Shown here piece by piece: positions 26,587-35,844 of a stretch of 64,000 nucleotides of DNA; the first letter of the stretch is position 1, and every line of letters starts with the position of its first letter. The translations under genes were made by a program, and so were the position numbers. The notes beneath the pieces were generated by a model, which was not told the origin of the DNA, did no database searches, and saw nothing but the letters and a program-made list of their open reading frames with translations. The stretch is from Chersky-840 sp963810195 (lineage in GTDB: Bacteria; Actinomycetota; Acidimicrobiia; Acidimicrobiales; UBA8190): NCBI GenBank assembly GCA_963810195.1, contig CAWEMO010000001.1:124001-188000 (forward strand), written 5' to 3'.

Positions 26587-28032
26587 ATGCCCCAGCCTTT
26601 CCTCGACGCCTGTGCTCTGGCGGAGCTGGTCCGGGCCGGCACCGCCTCTGCGGCCGAGCTCGTCGACGACGCCATCGACCGCATCGAGAAGCTCAATCCC
26701 GAGCTGAACGCGGTCATCCGCACCCGTTTCGACGAGGCCCGGCGCGAAGCCGCCGGGGAGATTCCCGACGGGCCGCTGCGCGGCGTGCCCATCGTGCTCA
26801 AGGACCTCCTGTGCGCCATGGCCGGTGAGGAGATCCACGAGGGCGTCAAGGCGCTCAAGACGGCGCGCTACGTCGCCGAGGACGACCAGGAGCTCGTCCG
26901 GCGCTTTCGCGCCGCGGGGCTGGTGGTCGTGGGACGCACCAACACGCCCGAGCTCGGCATCCTCCCCACCACCGAGCCCGCCGCCTACGGGCCGAGCCGC
27001 AACCCCTGGGACACGGCCCGTTCCACCGGCGGCTCCAGCGGGGGCTCGGCGGCGGCGGTGGCGTCAGGCATGGTGCCCCTCGGCCACGCCAACGACGGGG
27101 GCGGGTCCATCCGCATCCCCGCCAGCGAGTGCGGGCTCGTGGGACTCAAGCCGTCGCGGGCGCGCGTGCCCCTCGGGCCCGAGTGGGGCGACGTGATGGG
27201 TGGCCTGGTGTGCGAGCTGGCGGTGACCAGGACGGTGCGCGACACCGCGGCGGTGCTCGACGCCGTGGCGGGGCCCGCACCGGGGGACCCCTACGCGGCA
27301 CCGCCTCAGCAACGCCCCTACGCCGACGAGGTCGGCGCCGATCCGGGTCGCCTCCGCATCGGCGTACAGACCACCGCCTTCGGCGGGACCGTGGCAACGC
27401 ACCCCGACTGCGTGGCGGCCACCGAGGCCGCCGCCGGCCTCCTGGAATCGCTCGGCCATGTGGTCGAGCCGATACAGCTGTCGGCGCTCGACGCCCCCGA
27501 GTTCATCCAGGCCTTCCTTCTCGTGTGGTCGGCCGGCACGGCGTACGACGTCGACCACCACTGGTCCGCGAAGCTGGGACGGCCCCTCACCGAGGACGAC
27601 GTCGAGCCCCTCACGTGGGCGCTCGCCGACGCCGGCCGCTCCGCCAGCGCTTCGGACTTCCTCGACGCGCGCCAGAAGCTGCAACGGATCTCGCGCCACG
27701 TGGCGCAGTGGTACGAAGGCGGCTTCGACCTCCTCCTCACGCCCACGATCGCCGAGCCCCCGCCGTTGCTGGGCCAATTCGACTCGCCCGTCGACAACCC
27801 GCTGCACGGGCTGTTCCGCGCCGCGGAGGTCGTGCCCTTCACCCCGGCCTTCAACGTGACGGGACAACCGGCGATCTCCCTGCCGCTGTACGCCAACGCC
27901 GCGGGCCTCCCGATCGGGGTGCAGCTCGTGGCGCGCTACGGGTGCGAGGACGTCCTGATCCGCGTGGCCGCGCAACTCGAAGAGGCGGCGCCCTGGGCGG
28001 CGCGCCGGCCGCCGGTGAGCGCTCACCAGTAG
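26587..28032 (+). CDS. Amidase signature family protein
   Basis: 481 residues, normal for the family. Catalytic Lys in GVPIVLKDLLCAM (about 66-78); Gly/Ser stretch STGGSSGGSAAAVASGMVP with cis-Ser, then NDGGGSIRIPASECGLVGLK with the nucleophile Ser (about residue 178). C-terminal GQPAISLPLYANAAGLPIGV closes the fold. Related enzymes hydrolyse aliphatic or aryl amides and 6-aminohexanoate cyclic dimer; the substrate cannot be inferred. Start is the ATG at 26587. Its 3' end overlaps the convergent TrmO-like gene. Confidence 0.93.
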   Translation: MPQPFLDACALAELVRAGTASAAELVDDAIDRIEKLNPELNAVIRTRFDEARREAAGEIPDGPLRGVPIVLKDLLCAMAGEEIHEGVKALKTARYVAEDDQELVRRFRAAGLVVVGRTNTPELGILPTTEPAAYGPSRNPWDTARSTGGSSGGSAAAVASGMVPLGHANDGGGSIRIPASECGLVGLKPSRARVPLGPEWGDVMGGLVCELAVTRTVRDTAAVLDAVAGPAPGDPYAAPPQQRPYADEVGADPGRLRIGVQTTAFGGTVATHPDCVAATEAAAGLLESLGHVVEPIQLSALDAPEFIQAFLLVWSAGTAYDVDHHWSAKLGRPLTEDDVEPLTWALADAGRSASASDFLDARQKLQRISRHVAQWYEGGFDLLLTPTIAEPPPLLGQFDSPVDNPLHGLFRAAEVVPFTPAFNVTGQPAISLPLYANAAGLPIGVQLVARYGCEDVLIRVAAQLEEAAPWAARRPPVSAHQ

Positions 28033-28485
28033 TCGCGCATGAGCTCCTCGGCCCACGGCGGCTGGCGGACCGGGCCGCGGCGGGCCGAACGCCGGCATGT
28101 AGGGCTTCACGTCGAGCACCGGGGTCCCCTCGATCGCGTCGAGCCCCCGAACCCGCAACCGCAGTCCGTCGACAGCGAGGAGCTCGCATACGCTCACCCC
28201 GATGCGGTTGGGGCGGCCCTTGGCCCGCTGGGCGAGGATCCCCACCGCGGGCCAGTCGGCACGGCCCCGGGGGTGACGGGCGCCCCAGGTGATCTCGTCG
28301 TCGGCGACCCGGTCGAAGACGAACACCACCTCGAGGTGCGAGAACCCGTCGAGCCCCACGGTGGCGTCTGGCCCCAGCCGGCCGCCGTCGAGCTCGATGA
28401 CCGCCTCCACCTGCCCCCAGTGGTCGTCGATCGCATCGCTGCGGCCACCCACCACCACGCCGACGGGTTCGATGTCGAGGGGCAC
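28023..28485 (-). CDS. TrmO/TsaA (YaeB)-family protein with an apparent frameshift
   Basis: About 153 residues if one base is removed near 28075-28088. The first frame (GTG 28485) gives the family core: GGRSDAIDDHWG, GFSHLEVVFVFDRV, RPNRIGVSVCELLAVDGLRL, LDAIEGTPVLDVKPYMPAFG. The normal ending, RGPVRQPPWAEELMRDYW then stop at 28023-28025, is in another frame. Without the shift the frame would run antisense through the amidase, which is not credible. The family methylates N6 of t6A37 in tRNA using SAM. Most likely an indel in a GC-rich run (GCCCGCCGCGGCCC). Confidence 0.75.
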
Positions 28486-28522
28486 GTCTCGATGCTACGA
28501 GGGGGCCGTACGCGACGCTGTC

Positions 28523-28596
28523 TCTACGACTGTGGGTCTACGACCACTGCGACGGTGGTTCTACAACCACTGCGACGGTGGTTCTACGACGGTGGT
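28523..28596. repeat. 23-bp hairpin-forming tandem repeat at the acyltransferase stop
   Basis: Two 23-bp units (28537-28559, 28560-28582) differ at one base and each contains ACCAC...GTGGT inverted arms. They are flanked by 14-bp partial units TCTACGACTGTGGG (28523) and TCTACGACGGTGGT (28583). The TAG stop of the leftward acyltransferase (28584-28586) is in the last unit. Confidence 0.85.
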
Positions 28597-30594
28597 CCGG
28601 GCACGGCGACGCCGTGGTAGTGCGGCGGGGGCTGGTCGTCGGGACACGCCCCCGGGGGGTCGTCGAAATTGGCATCGTGCACCCAGCTCCCGAGCTCCCA
28701 GCCCGGCGTCATGGGGGCGAGCCCGAGCACCGGTGACAGGTCGTCCACCACCAGCGCCCCGAGCTGGGCCGCGCCGTAGGGGCACATGTGCGTGTTGTCG
28801 AGCTTCCTGGCCCTGATCCAGGTGCCGGTGGGCGTCCGGTTCCAGGCGAAGTACCGGTCACCGGGGGCGAACAGCGCGTCGGTCTGCAGGTACAGCGCGT
28901 GGCCCGGGAAGAAGCGCACCGCCTCGGTGGCGACCTCGTTCCAGACGATCTGGCGGGCGTTGGCGCTGCTCCAGGCCGCGGCCTGCTCCGCCGGGTCGAT
29001 CCAGTAGGGATCGGGCCCGACCTGAGGGAACTGCAACAGCACGACGAGGTCGACGCCGTCTCCCGGCGCCAGGATGGTGCGGATGGCCTGGACCAGTTCC
29101 AGCAGGTAGGCGCGCGGGTCCTGCTGGGCCAGCTGGTCGTCCCACGACCACGTCCCGATGACGATCTCGGGGTGGTACTGGCCGATGATCCGGGGGAGGT
29201 CGGTGGCCCACGTCTTGTCGGTGCTCAGCCCCCACCCCCCGAACGCGCTGTCGGCCACCACGTCCACGTCCCCGGTGGCCTCGAGCGCCGCGCTCGACCC
29301 CGGGCGCACTGTCGACCATGACGCTGTCGCCCATGATCCACGCCCGCAGCGGGTCGGCCGCCGTGACGACCCTCCCGGGCGGGAGCACGACCGGGGTCGT
29401 CGCGTGCGCCGGGCGCGTCGCCGGGGCCACCTTGCCGGCCGCGGCCTCCAACGGCGGCACGGTGGCGACCAGCACCGCGCCCATGACGCCGAGGATCCCG
29501 GCGGGGACCAGGGCACGGCGCCACCACAGGTGGAAATCGGCGCGCCGCAAGGGCTGCTCGACGGCGTAGGTGCTGACACACGACGCCCCCAGCATCGCCA
29601 CCAGGCGCAGCGTCAGGAGCGAAGCGCCGGACAACCCGGTGTCGGTCGCGCTGAGCAGGACGATGACCGGCCAGTGCCACAGGTACAGCGAATAGCTGAT
29701 GCGCCCGAGCCATCGCAGCGGGCCGAGGGCGAGCAGCCGCGACACGGGGCCGTCGGGGTGGCGCACCGATCCCACCACGACGACGAGCGCGCACATCGCG
29801 ACGGCGACGAGCCCGCCGTCCCACATCCAACCGGGGGGACCCTGGCCGAAGGTGGTGCCCAGCGCCACGCCGCACGCGGCGAGCACGGTGGCCCAGCTCC
29901 ACAGGGCCGGGCGACGCGTCGGCCCGGCCGAGCGCAGGGCCATGGCCCCGAGCCCCCCGAGCAGCAACTCCCACACGCGCGTGTCCGTGCCCAGATAGGC
30001 GCGGTCGGGTCCGAGCACATGGGCGGCGATGCCCATCCACAGCGCAGACCCGGCCGCCGCCAGCGCGGTCCCTATGGCGAGGGCCCGGATGGACCGACGG
30101 CGTCCGATCCAGAGCAGACCCATGAACAGCAACGGCCACACCAGGTAGTACTGCTCCTCGACGCCCAGCGACCACGTGTGCAGGAGGGGGTTCGCCGCCT
30201 GGTAGTGCGCGAAGTAGTCGTGGCCTGCCGCCACCTGCTGCCAGTTGGCGAAGTACAGGAGTGTCGCCACGGCGGGGGAGCGCAGCTGCGACGGCACGAT
30301 GCCGGGCCCTCCCACCAGCGCGTAGAGGGCCAGCACCAGCAGCAGGAGGAGAAGAGCCGGGAGCAGGCGCCGGGCCCGGCGCGCCCAGAAGGCACGGAGC
30401 CGGACCCCACCCGTGGCGGCCTGCTCGGAGAGCAGCAGGCTCGTGATCAGGAACCCGGACAGGACGAAGAAGACGTCCACTCCGACCCAGCCGCCGCCGA
30501 GGAACCCGAGGTGGTACGCAACGACCATCGCGATCGCCACGCCCCGGACGCCGTCGAGCGACGGCCAGTACCGATGTTCGTCCGTTCCCCCCAA
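28584..30594 (-). CDS. Acyltransferase-3 / SGNH fusion (OafA-like) with an apparent frameshift
   Basis: About 669 residues after correcting one base near 29296-29305. The N-terminal frame (ATG/GTG 30594) has the acyltransferase-3 membrane domain: YWPSLDGVRGVAIAMVVAYH, GGWVGVDVFFVLSGFLIT, HTWSLGVEEQYYLVWPLL and ten segments. It then reaches the SGNH start AWIMGDSVMVDSAPG. The rest is in a second frame: DVDVVADSAFGGWGL, GTWSWDDQLAQ and DNTHMCPYGAAQ with the catalytic Asp and His. OafA-like proteins O-acetylate surface polysaccharides or peptidoglycan. The shift lies in a CCCGGGG run, consistent with a homopolymer error. It ends in the 23-bp repeat. Confidence 0.85.
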
Positions 30595-30668
30595 GACACC
30601 GCCTCGCTCGCCTCAGATCCGCCCGTCACGCTACCGGTGCGGGGGGAGCGCTCCCCGTCGGCGCCGCG

Positions 30669-32018
30669 CTATGCGGCTCGTGCGCGCGCCGGGACGGCGC
30701 GCAGCCCGATCACCACGGCGACGAGTGCCGCGCCCAACGCCAAGAAGGCTGCCGGCCGGGTGGTGGGAAGACCCCCGGCTTGCTCGACGAGCACCCCGGT
30801 GGCCGCGATCCACGCGAACGACCACACCGGCGGGCGTCTCGAGGCGAGGTCGAGCAGGAGCAGGCCGGCGCTGGCCGCCAGGAGGTAGTAGCTCGCGAAC
30901 CACACCTCGGCCACGAGGCGCCCGGCGAGACAGGCTGTGGCCAGACCGATGAGGGGGACCGGCGCCAGCAAGCGCCCGCCCGCACGCCACCGCGCCCACA
31001 GCGCCATGCACAGCGCCAGGACGACGGGCCCGTCACGGGCGATCACGAGCTTGGTCGTCTCCGACAGGCCGGTCATGCCGACCACCGTCCCCGTGGTGAG
31101 CTTGACCACCCCTGACGAGTTGACGGCGCTCAGGGTGTCCCACGTCCCGGCGGGGTCCACCGCGAGGAATGGCACGAGCCCGCAGCCCACCACCGCCGCG
31201 ACCGGCACGACGACGCGGGCGCGCTCGCGCCACCCGGGCGCGGCCGCCAGCACCGCCACCAGTGGCAGGAGCGCGAACTGCTTGCACAGGAAGGCGACGC
31301 CGAAGAGCACACCGGTGGCGACCCACCGTCGTCGCAGTGCCTCGGCCAGCCCCGCGCAGGCGAGCCCGACGCACACGAGGTCCTGGGGATGGAACGTCTC
31401 GACGATGCCGTCGCTGGCGGCGGGGACGGCGGCGAGCACCACGACGAGCAGCGCTTCGGCGAGCCCGCCACCGGCGCCCGCCACGCGCAGGAGCCGGACG
31501 CAGCCCAGCACCATGACGACCCACGCCAGGATCCCGAGCACCGCCTGGGACCGGTACCAGCGGTGGGTGGCCAGTTGCTCGGGCGCGCACCAGGGCAAGA
31601 ACGCGCGCGTCACCGGAGGGACGCGGCCGTCGCACCATTCGGACGCGCCCAGCAGCGGTCGGAAGACGAGGACGAAGGGCGAGGTGAGCAGGACGTACCC
31701 GGGGGGCTGGGGGAGCACCGAAGCCTTGGCGGCGGCGGCGAGGTCGCCGTCGGCGAGTGCCGTGGCGGGCTTGGTGACCCCGTAGGCGTCCCCCACCGAG
31801 GGACCGCCCCGCACCGCCACGATCCCCACGAACGCGCCCAGCGCCGCCAGGTAGACCACGACCATGGCCGCCGTCGGGATGCGACGGTGGGCAGGGCCGG
31901 CCGTCGCGATGCGACTCGCGGCAGTGCCCGCCGCCGGTCCCGGAGACGACCACAGCCCGGGCGCCGTGCTCTGCGCCCCGTCCGGGCCGGGGTGCGGCGG
32001 CAGTGCTTCTGGTGTCAC
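30669..32018 (-). CDS. GT-C-like polytopic membrane protein
   Basis: 449 residues with about twelve membrane segments. After an Ala/Pro-rich N-terminus comes the first segment (AAMVVVYLAALGAFVGIVAV), then an outer loop GGPSVGDAYGVTKPA with an acidic residue, then GIVETFHPQDLVCVGLACAG and GVAFLCKQFALLPL. The HPQD and KQ features recall DUF2029/mannosyltransferase-type proteins using polyprenol-linked sugars. The start GTG overlaps the stop of the upstream oxidoreductase (GTGA, 32015-32018), so they are co-translated. Substrate unknown. Confidence 0.65.
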   Translation of the reverse strand: MTPEALPPHPGPDGAQSTAPGLWSSPGPAAGTAASRIATAGPAHRRIPTAAMVVVYLAALGAFVGIVAVRGGPSVGDAYGVTKPATALADGDLAAAAKASVLPQPPGYVLLTSPFVLVFRPLLGASEWCDGRVPPVTRAFLPWCAPEQLATHRWYRSQAVLGILAWVVMVLGCVRLLRVAGAGGGLAEALLVVVLAAVPAASDGIVETFHPQDLVCVGLACAGLAEALRRRWVATGVLFGVAFLCKQFALLPLVAVLAAAPGWRERARVVVPVAAVVGCGLVPFLAVDPAGTWDTLSAVNSSGVVKLTTGTVVGMTGLSETTKLVIARDGPVVLALCMALWARWRAGGRLLAPVPLIGLATACLAGRLVAEVWFASYYLLAASAGLLLLDLASRRPPVWSFAWIAATGVLVEQAGGLPTTRPAAFLALGAALVAVVIGLRAVPARARAA

Positions 32019-33604
32019 CGCTCCCCGGCTCGCAGGTCGTGGTGCACGGCCATGGCGGCGTTGCGACCGTTGACGGCCATCACGGATCCGCCGGGATGGG
32101 TGGATGCCCCGCACAGGTACACCCCCGGTATCGGTGTCCGGGGCCCGAACCGGTTGGCCCACATCTGGTCGGGCAGGCACTCGCCTTGGAAGATGTGGCC
32201 GCCGGTGAGCCCGATGCGATCCTCGACGTCGGGTGGCCCCAGGACCTCGCGGTGCACGACGGCGTCAGCCACGTCGGGGGCGAAGTGGCTGATCTCCGCG
32301 ATGGCGGCATCGCCGATCTCCTCTCGACGCTCCTCCCAGGTCCCTCTGTCGAGCGCGAAGGGCACGTACTGCGCGAACACGCTCATGACGTGGCACCCCT
32401 CGGGGACGACCGAGTGGTCGTACGCGCTCTGGAAGTAGAGCTCGCACCACGCCGGCGAGGGTTCACCGCGCCGGCTCGCCTCATAAGCGGCCTGGGTGGC
32501 GTCGATGCCGGTGCTGATCGTGACCATGGCCCGGTGCGGGTCGACGCCGGGGCGCGCCGAGGGGAAGTCCGGGAGCCGGCTCAGCGCGGAATTCACCTTG
32601 AGCACCGGGCTGACGCTGCGCCAACCGTCGACCCGCGCCCGGAAGGGGTCGGGAACCCCGTGCGCGCACAGGGCGACGGTGCGCTTCGGATCGGCATTCG
32701 AGACCACGGCCCTGGCGCGCACCATCTCGCCGCCTTCGAGGCGCACACCTTCCCCGGGCAACACCGACGCCACGGGCACTCCCGCCGCCAGGACCGCACC
32801 CGCTTGGCGCGCCGCGTCGGCCAGCGCGAACGAGACCTGGCCCATGCCGCCGTCGACGTAGCCCCATGCCCCGGCCCGGCCTTCGAGGCTGCCCGAGGCG
32901 TGCATCAGATGGACCCCGGCCGTCCCGCGGTCGCGGGGGCCGGCGTTGGTGCCGATGATGCCCTGGCCGTGCAGGGCGGTCCGCAGGCGCTCGTCGCGGA
33001 CGTAGTGCTCCACCACGTCGGCGATGGACGACTCGAAGACGACGTCGATTGCCTCACGGTCGCCCGACAGGAGGTCCTCGAGCTCACGCCGGTCGGGCGC
33101 GTCGCCCACCCACGTGTCGCGCCGGCCGTCGCGGAGAGCTCGTCGGATCCGGTCGAACAGCTCCTCGTAGGCGCCGTAGCCCTCGACGTCGCCGGGGGAG
33201 AGCTCTGCCACGGCCGCCGCGCTGCGGGCCGGATCGTCCCACAACGCGATCGAGGTGCCGTCCTCGAACGGGCACCACAGGTGGGGGTCGACGAGCTGTA
33301 CGCGGTAGCCGCGGTCGCGCAGCCCGAGCTCTTCCACGACCAACGGGTGCAGCAGGCCGACCGAGTAGGCACACGGGCTCACGAGCCAGCCCGGGTCGGG
33401 GAACGGTTGCTCGAGGGTGCACGCGCCACCGAGCCGGACGCGCCGTTCGAGGACGAGCACGCTGTGTCCGCCACGGGCGAGATACGCCGCCGCCGTCAAC
33501 CCGTTGTGCCCGCCTCCCACCACGACGACGTCCCATCGGCGGGCCGCGAGCTCCGAGACCGGGGCCGGGAGACCGATCTGTCCGAGCACGTCCCTCGTAG
33601 GCAC
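32015..33604 (-). CDS. Phytoene-desaturase-like FAD oxidoreductase
   Basis: 529 residues. Rossmann FAD motif VVVVGGGHNGLTAAAYLARG near the N-terminus, LERRVRLGGACTLEQPFP, and the C-terminal FAD motif PGVYLCGASTHPGGSVMAVNG. This branch (CrtI/pyridine nucleotide-disulfide-like, PYROXD2-type) includes many actinobacterial proteins of unknown substrate as well as carotenoid desaturases; no phytoene synthase is present here. GTG 33604 is chosen; an in-frame GTG lies at 33649. Translational coupling to a GT-C-like protein is unusual. Confidence 0.85.
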   Translation of the reverse strand: MPTRDVLGQIGLPAPVSELAARRWDVVVVGGGHNGLTAAAYLARGGHSVLVLERRVRLGGACTLEQPFPDPGWLVSPCAYSVGLLHPLVVEELGLRDRGYRVQLVDPHLWCPFEDGTSIALWDDPARSAAAVAELSPGDVEGYGAYEELFDRIRRALRDGRRDTWVGDAPDRRELEDLLSGDREAIDVVFESSIADVVEHYVRDERLRTALHGQGIIGTNAGPRDRGTAGVHLMHASGSLEGRAGAWGYVDGGMGQVSFALADAARQAGAVLAAGVPVASVLPGEGVRLEGGEMVRARAVVSNADPKRTVALCAHGVPDPFRARVDGWRSVSPVLKVNSALSRLPDFPSARPGVDPHRAMVTISTGIDATQAAYEASRRGEPSPAWCELYFQSAYDHSVVPEGCHVMSVFAQYVPFALDRGTWEERREEIGDAAIAEISHFAPDVADAVVHREVLGPPDVEDRIGLTGGHIFQGECLPDQMWANRFGPRTPIPGVYLCGASTHPGGSVMAVNGRNAAMAVHHDLRAGER

Positions 33605-33659
33605 GGCGCCATGCTTGCAGGTCGGACGCGCGCTCCGGACCGACGCCACACCGGCGTCC

Positions 33660-33745
33660 CGTGCCGGTTGCGCCGCCGGCTCGTGCCGGTTGCGCCGCCC
33701 ACTGGTGGGCGCGTCGCGCTCCCCGCTCCTGGGCGCGTCGCGCTC
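33660..33745. repeat. Two adjacent tandem duplications at the MerR gene end
   Basis: CGTGCCGGTTGCGCCGCC at 33660-33677 and 33682-33699 (period 22), then TGGGCGCGTCGCGCTC at 33706-33721 and 33730-33745 (period 24). The last copy runs into the MerR stop (33744-33746). Confidence 0.85.
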
Positions 33746-34226
33746 AGGACGCGGCGGGTTCGTCGAGGACGGCGGCGGATTGGTCGAGGATGGTCGAGGG
33801 CACGAGCGACAAGAGCCTGCCCCTTCGAGGCGGCGACCAGCCGGCCACCGCCGCCAGGTCCCCGAAGACGTCGGGCTCGCTCTCGGGAACCGACCCGGGG
33901 CCGGTGGCGGAGGGTTCGGCCAGGCCGAGCACCTGGGCCAGGGTCATCCCCCCGTCCCAAGCGTGGAAGAGGGTGTCCAGCGCGGCCAGCGAGAAGCCGT
34001 CGGCCTGCAACCGCAGGACGGCCCGTAGCCGATCGAGATGGCCGACGTCGTAGTACCCGGTACGGCCGACCAGCCCGGGGCGGGGGAGCAGCCCGCGGGT
34101 CTGCAGGGCCCGCACCTGGCGCGTCGTGGTCCCCGCCGCCCTGGCGAGCTCGTCGACGGTGAACCGCGGCGGCCGGTCGGGGAGGGCGGGCCGTGCGGGA
34201 GTGGCTCCATCGGCCTGACTCAGCAT
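33744..34226 (-). CDS. MerR-family regulator
   Basis: 160 residues from ATG 34226 (in-frame starts also at 34229 and 34244). N-terminal MerR winged helix: FTVDELARAAGTTTRQVRAL, QTRGLLPRPGLVGRTGYYDV, HLDRLRAVLRLQADGFSLAA. The C-terminal part is not a known metal or drug domain. The promoter -10 TAATGT (complement of 34241-34246) puts transcription start near 34234, ruling out the 34244 start. It is divergent from the MaoC-type dehydratase and shares an inverted-repeat operator with it, so it probably controls that gene. Confidence 0.82.
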   Translation of the reverse strand: MLSQADGATPARPALPDRPPRFTVDELARAAGTTTRQVRALQTRGLLPRPGLVGRTGYYDVGHLDRLRAVLRLQADGFSLAALDTLFHAWDGGMTLAQVLGLAEPSATGPGSVPESEPDVFGDLAAVAGWSPPRRGRLLSLVPSTILDQSAAVLDEPAAS

Positions 34227-34231
34227 CACGT

Positions 34232-34260
34232 TTGAGTGTAACATTATTTCGTGTTACATA
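34232..34260. promoter_or_regulatory. Divergent promoter with TGTAACA-N8-TGTTACA operator
   Basis: A perfect 7-bp inverted repeat, TGTAACA (34237-34243) and TGTTACA (34252-34258). On the plus strand TTGAGT (34232-34237), 17 bp and TACATA (34255-34260) form the dehydratase promoter; the repeat fills its spacer and -10, as MerR sites do. Confidence 0.65.
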
Positions 34261-34316
34261 TCTGATGTCGCCGGGAACCGCCCGGTCCGACGTGCGCACA
34301 CGGGAGGGGACCCGAC

Positions 34317-35171
34317 ATGCCCATCAATCCGGAGGCCGTGGGGGCCATCTCGAACCCCGTCGAACGGTCGTGGTCCTCCACCGACGGCCTGCTCTACGCC
34401 CTCGGCGTCGGCGCGGGCACGCTGGACGCGGTCGACTTCGAGCTGGAGTACACGACGGAGAACTCCGCCGACCGGCCCCAGAAGGTCCTGCCCACCTTCG
34501 CGGCGGTGGTGGGCGGGGGAGGCCCCCCGCGTGCCACGCTCGGTTCCTTCGACCCGGCGATGCTCGTCCACGGGGAGCAGTCGATCGAGCTGTTCGGGCC
34601 GATCCCGCCGGACGGGACGGTGCGCACGACGAGCGAGGTGACCGGCATCTACGACAAGGGGTCGGGGGCGTTGGTGGTGTCGAGGTCCACCTCGGTCGAC
34701 GCGCTGAGCGCAGAGCCCCGGTTCGCGTCGACGACCTCGCTGTTCGTCCGGGGCGAGGGGGGGTTCGGAGGCGAGCGCGGTCCGTCGTCGGGCGCGGGAC
34801 CACTGCCCGGTCGTGAGCCCGACGAGGTGGTGACCTACGCCACCCGGGCCGACCAGGCCCTGCTGTACCGCTTGTCGGGTGACCGCAATCCCTTGCACTC
34901 CGATCCCGTGTTCGCCAAGCGGGCCGGGTTCGACAGGCCGATCCTGCACGGACTTTGCACCTACGGCTTCACGGGCCGAGCGTTGCTCCACACCGTGTGT
35001 GGCTCGGACCCGACGCGCTTTGGGTCCATGGCCGGTCGGTTCTCGCGACCGACCTACCCGGGCGACACGCTCACGATCTCGATCTGGGACGAGGACGACG
35101 GCGTGCGCTTCCGTACCGACAACCAGCGGGGGGAGACCGTCATCGACTCGGGGTGCTTCGGCTTCTCCTGA
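34317..35171 (+). CDS. MaoC-type enoyl-CoA hydratase 2
   Basis: 284 residues with two hot-dog modules. The C-terminal one carries the hydratase-2 motif (YRLSGDRNPLHSDPVFAKRA then GFDRPILHGLCTYG, about 180-215) with catalytic Asp and His. The N-terminal module lacks it, as in the eukaryotic peroxisomal and mycobacterial (R)-specific enzymes. It hydrates trans-2-enoyl-CoA to (R)-3-hydroxyacyl-CoA in fatty acid or side-chain degradation. GGAGGGG is 8 nt before the ATG. It is controlled from the divergent MerR region. Confidence 0.9.
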   Translation: MPINPEAVGAISNPVERSWSSTDGLLYALGVGAGTLDAVDFELEYTTENSADRPQKVLPTFAAVVGGGGPPRATLGSFDPAMLVHGEQSIELFGPIPPDGTVRTTSEVTGIYDKGSGALVVSRSTSVDALSAEPRFASTTSLFVRGEGGFGGERGPSSGAGPLPGREPDEVVTYATRADQALLYRLSGDRNPLHSDPVFAKRAGFDRPILHGLCTYGFTGRALLHTVCGSDPTRFGSMAGRFSRPTYPGDTLTISIWDEDDGVRFRTDNQRGETVIDSGCFGFS

Positions 35172-35190
35172 GTCGGGTCCGCAGCGCGGG

Positions 35191-35805
35191 TCAGGTGGGG
35201 ACCGTCCGTCGGGCCCGCTCGCCCCACGTGCGCGCTTCGTCGAGGAGCGAGCCCGCCCTCGTGAGTCGGTCGTCTCCCGGAAGCTCCGCCAGGTTGATCC
35301 TCACCAGTGCCGCGGCCGCCTCGGCCCCGGCGCAGGCCAGGACGGCGGCGACCACCGCGTCCCCCCGGAGGTTCGGGTTCCCGTCCTCGGCCAACTGCGC
35401 CGCCAGTCGCGCCAGCCGGGCGCCTGCCTCGAGGACCGCCATGGGAACCTCCGCGGCCTCCGACAGTGCGGCGCTGATGCGGTGGGTGCGATCGTCGGGG
35501 TCGGGGGTGGGGGGCGACCGGTGGGCGGCGATGACCCGGAGGTATGTCTGCGGGTCGTCGTCACACAGCGGGGCCAAGTGGTCGCGGATGGACTGGGTCT
35601 CGGCCGCGATCGCCTCGGCCGCCGCCAGCCGGCCTGGTGAAAGGCGGGCCGCCATGGTGCACAGTGCGGCGGCGAGGGCCACTGCGATCACTGCCGCGCT
35701 CCCCCCGCCCGGCGCCGGTCCTGCTTCGGCGAACGCCGACAGCACGTCGTCGAGGGGCATACCGAGATACGACGGCACGGTCCCGTCCTCGCCGCGGTCA
35801 GTCAC
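35191..35805 (-). CDS. Methenyl-THF cyclohydrolase / cyclodeaminase-like protein (FchA/FTCD C-domain)
   Basis: 204 residues. Helical FTCD-C fold: MPLDDVLSAFAEAGPAPGGG with the Gly-rich start, SAAVIAVALAAALCTMAARL, and the NPNLRGDAVVAAVLACAGAE signature. Homologues interconvert 5,10-methenyl- and 10-formyl-THF (FchA) or deaminate formimino-THF. Placement directly downstream of formate-THF ligase (39 bp) supports the FchA role. GTG start at 35805. Confidence 0.85.
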   Translation of the reverse strand: MTDRGEDGTVPSYLGMPLDDVLSAFAEAGPAPGGGSAAVIAVALAAALCTMAARLSPGRLAAAEAIAAETQSIRDHLAPLCDDDPQTYLRVIAAHRSPPTPDPDDRTHRISAALSEAAEVPMAVLEAGARLARLAAQLAEDGNPNLRGDAVVAAVLACAGAEAAAALVRINLAELPGDDRLTRAGSLLDEARTWGERARRTVPT

Positions 35806-35844
35806 GTCGTGCGCGGGCTCCCTCGACGCGGCGACGATGCGGGC

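Noticed and set aside
27064..28485. 473-codon leftward frame
   Set aside because: Only its first 130 residues resemble TrmO; the rest is antisense to the amidase. Better explained by a one-base shift near 28080.
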